A DNA stretch of 64,000 nucleotides, from positions 124,001-188,000 of the forward strand of contig JADIYP010000001.1 of the NCBI GenBank assembly GCA_016705235.1, in the 5' to 3' direction. The notes beneath the pieces are model-generated. The model saw nothing but the letters and a program-made list of their open reading frames with translations. It ran no database searches and was not told where the DNA came from. Shown in pieces: positions 62,726 to 64,000 of the stretch. Each line of letters opens with the position of its first letter. The first letter of the stretch is position 1. The position numbers and the translations under genes are program-made. The DNA is from Candidatus Leptovillus affinis (GTDB taxonomy: Bacteria; Chloroflexota; Anaerolineae; Promineifilales; Promineifilaceae).

Positions 62726-63820
62726 TTGCAGGGCGTGGTTATGGCTGGCGACTTCGAGCAGGAAATCGCGCACAGAGTCCATACTTTCGTCCCAGGTGGG
62801 GTGCGCCAGGTATCGTTTTTGCGCTGCCAGCCCCTGCCGCAGCAGCAAACGCCGGTCCTGGCTGAGCAAATGCAGGTGCTTGGCCAGAGACAACACATTA
62901 TTGGGCGGCAAAAGGAAGCCGTTTTTGCCATGTTGAATGATTTCGCTGGCTGCCCCGGCCGTTGAACCAATCACCGGCAGGCCAAAACCCATCGCCTCAA
63001 TATACACAATCCCAAAGCCCTCGTACTCCGAAGGAACCGCCAGCACGTGGCTCTGCGCGTACAATGCGGCCAAGGCCCAGTTGGAAGTGACTCCATGCAA
63101 TGTGATTTGTCCCTGGTTGACCTGCCGGATGGCTGGCGTGACGGAACGCTTTACGTATGCCGGGTCTACGTCTGGGTCGCCCACGATGTCTAACTGCCAA
63201 CTGTGCGGCGGCAAATAACTGAGCGCCGCCAGTAAGGTATGCAGCCCTTTGCGCCGGATAAGGTTGCCCACGAAGAGGATGCGCAGCGGACCGGGTTGTT
63301 GGGCGCGGGCCACAATAGTGTGCGGGCTAACGTCCGGGTTGAAACGGTCGCCGCCAGGGTAGGCGACCATCGTGGGGCGCTGGTCGGGTAATAAATTTTC
63401 CACGCGAATGCGGGTGGTGCGGCTGTTGGCGATGAAGGCATCGACGCTGGCCAGATAGCGCTGTTCGATGGCCCGATAGAGGGGCAGCAGCCAGGGGGAA
63501 TGGCGCTCGTCGCTGCGCAGGTGGTGGACAATGCTAACGATGGGGTAATGGACCAACGGCCGTATCTGCCGGTTCAGGTAAAACAAAGATGGATGATTAA
63601 GCTCGTCTTGCAGCAGCAAATCATACGCGGCGTCGCGCAAATGATTGAAGATGGTGTTGTCGAAGTTGTGGGTGAGGTGACGGCCGTAACTAGACGGCTT
63701 CAACGACACGATCTGCACCTCGTCGCCATGCCGCTGCAGCATATCCACCAGCTTGCGGTCATACAAATAACCGCCAGAAAGGGTGTCTAAACGGCCGTAA
63801 ATAACCAAACCAATGCGCAT
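62699..63820 (-). CDS. GT4-type glycosyltransferase
   Basis: 373 residues. The C-terminal nucleotide-sugar domain has ILFVGNLIRRKGLHTLLAAL and the donor-site Glu pair in VPSEYEGFGIVYIEAMGFGLPVIGS (quoted in parts: SEYEGFGIVYIEAM). The N-terminal domain has LSGGYLYDRKLVDMLQ. Acceptor and sugar are unknown. The last residues come from the microsatellite, and a heptamer repeat lies upstream of its start. Confidence 0.9.
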   Translation of the reverse strand: MRIGLVIYGRLDTLSGGYLYDRKLVDMLQRHGDEVQIVSLKPSSYGRHLTHNFDNTIFNHLRDAAYDLLLQDELNHPSLFYLNRQIRPLVHYPIVSIVHHLRSDERHSPWLLPLYRAIEQRYLASVDAFIANSRTTRIRVENLLPDQRPTMVAYPGGDRFNPDVSPHTIVARAQQPGPLRILFVGNLIRRKGLHTLLAALSYLPPHSWQLDIVGDPDVDPAYVKRSVTPAIRQVNQGQITLHGVTSNWALAALYAQSHVLAVPSEYEGFGIVYIEAMGFGLPVIGSTAGAASEIIQHGKNGFLLPPNNVLSLAKHLHLLSQDRRLLLRQGLAAQKRYLAHPTWDESMDSVRDFLLEVASHNHALQQQTDKPTN

Positions 63821-63828
63821 TGTTCTAT

Positions 63829-63900
63829 GAGGAGGAGACTGGAGATTAGAGATTGGATATTGCGATACGCGCAGTCTCCAATCTCTAATCTCTAATCCTC
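63829..63900. repeat. Heptanucleotide inverted repeat upstream of the glycosyltransferase gene
   Basis: AGGAGACTGGAGATTAGAG with AGATTGG on the left, and CAGTCTCCAATCTCTAATC with TCTAATCC on the right, symmetric about GCGATACGC. It reaches the stop codon of the next gene (63901). Confidence 0.92.
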
Positions 63901-64000
63901 TTACAATCCCTGTTCATAACTCGCCCAGGCAATATCATTCTCCCAAATCTTGATGATCATCCGGTTCAAGTTGGGGGCCTGAATGCGGCCGGCCATTGCC
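63901..64000 (-). CDS. C-terminal fragment of an unidentified protein
   Basis: Open from the right edge to the TAA at 63901 on the minus strand. About 32 residues are visible, ending RMIIKIWENDIAWASYEQGL. The pattern is compatible with the C-terminus of a 6-pyruvoyl-tetrahydropterin synthase (QueD-like) protein, but this is weak. Confidence 0.55.
   Translation of the reverse strand, partial: AMAGRIQAPNLNRMIIKIWENDIAWASYEQGL

Overview
The window is a 64 kb piece of a GC-rich bacterial chromosome, most likely a member of the Chloroflexota (Anaerolineae-like). This is inferred from lipoproteins with long Thr/Pro-rich linkers after the lipobox, a coproporphyrin-type haem gene set, caspase-like and LysM/SH3 surface proteins, and the overall gene content. 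No rRNA or tRNA gene, CRISPR array, prophage or complete insertion sequence was seen.

Layout. 1-6.4 kb (minus): 5' part of an aspartate kinase gene behind a SAM-I (S-box) riboswitch, a large hybrid histidine kinase, a lipoprotein M28 peptidase and a small membrane protein. 6.6-9.6 kb (plus): tgt, a YheT-type hydrolase and a sucrase/ferredoxin-like protein, tightly packed. 9.85-23.0 kb (plus): a haem cluster with an AhbD-like radical SAM protein, cgoX/hemY, an HTH regulator, hemA, a hemC-hemD fusion, hemB, a chlorite-dismutase-family protein (hemQ-like), hemE, a four-helix-bundle protein, hemH and hemL. A VapBC-like pair on the opposite strand separates hemH from hemL. Together these cover glutamyl-tRNA to haem by the coproporphyrin-dependent route, plus a possible oxygen-independent last step (AhbD-like). 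23.0-34 kb: dnaE (3' end frameshifted), an M19 dipeptidase, a DUF1801 protein, L-serine dehydratase, endonuclease IV and a LysM/lamin-tail protein. 33.6-38.9 kb (plus): a PfkB kinase with parA-parB, an M24 peptidase, a haemolysin-III protein and a response regulator without the phospho-acceptor Asp. 39-44 kb (plus): a LysW-like zinc ribbon, a LolA-like protein, a MacB-type ABC transporter and a fatty acid desaturase. 44.4-56.4 kb: membrane proteins, two histidine kinases, pdxT/pdxS, a caspase-like/SH3 protein, a pseudouridine synthase and an ECF sigma factor with a probable membrane anti-sigma partner. 56.6-64 kb: a transglutaminase-like protein, a YhhN protein, a candidate structured RNA, a YigZ protein, a glycoside hydrolase, a rhomboid, a methyltransferase, a glycosyltransferase and the end of another gene.

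The most unusual property is the repeat content. (1) The palindrome ACGGCCGT occurs about 150 times by hand count (about 2 expected from composition), mostly inside genes and in all reading frames, like the cyanobacterial HIP1 motif. (2) Tandem heptanucleotide repeats in inverted pairs, reminiscent of cyanobacterial STRR elements, are concentrated in the haem cluster. They lie inside cgoX and hemD and form the 3' ends of several genes. One inverted pair brackets the four-helix-bundle gene exactly. (3) A family of palindromic elements with ends AGACCCYAAGGGTTT is scattered through the window, once in frame inside hemD and once as three perfect-length 66 bp tandem units. Two essential genes (hemL and dnaE) carry frameshifts at simple-sequence tracts. 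These are either sequence errors or slippage sites.
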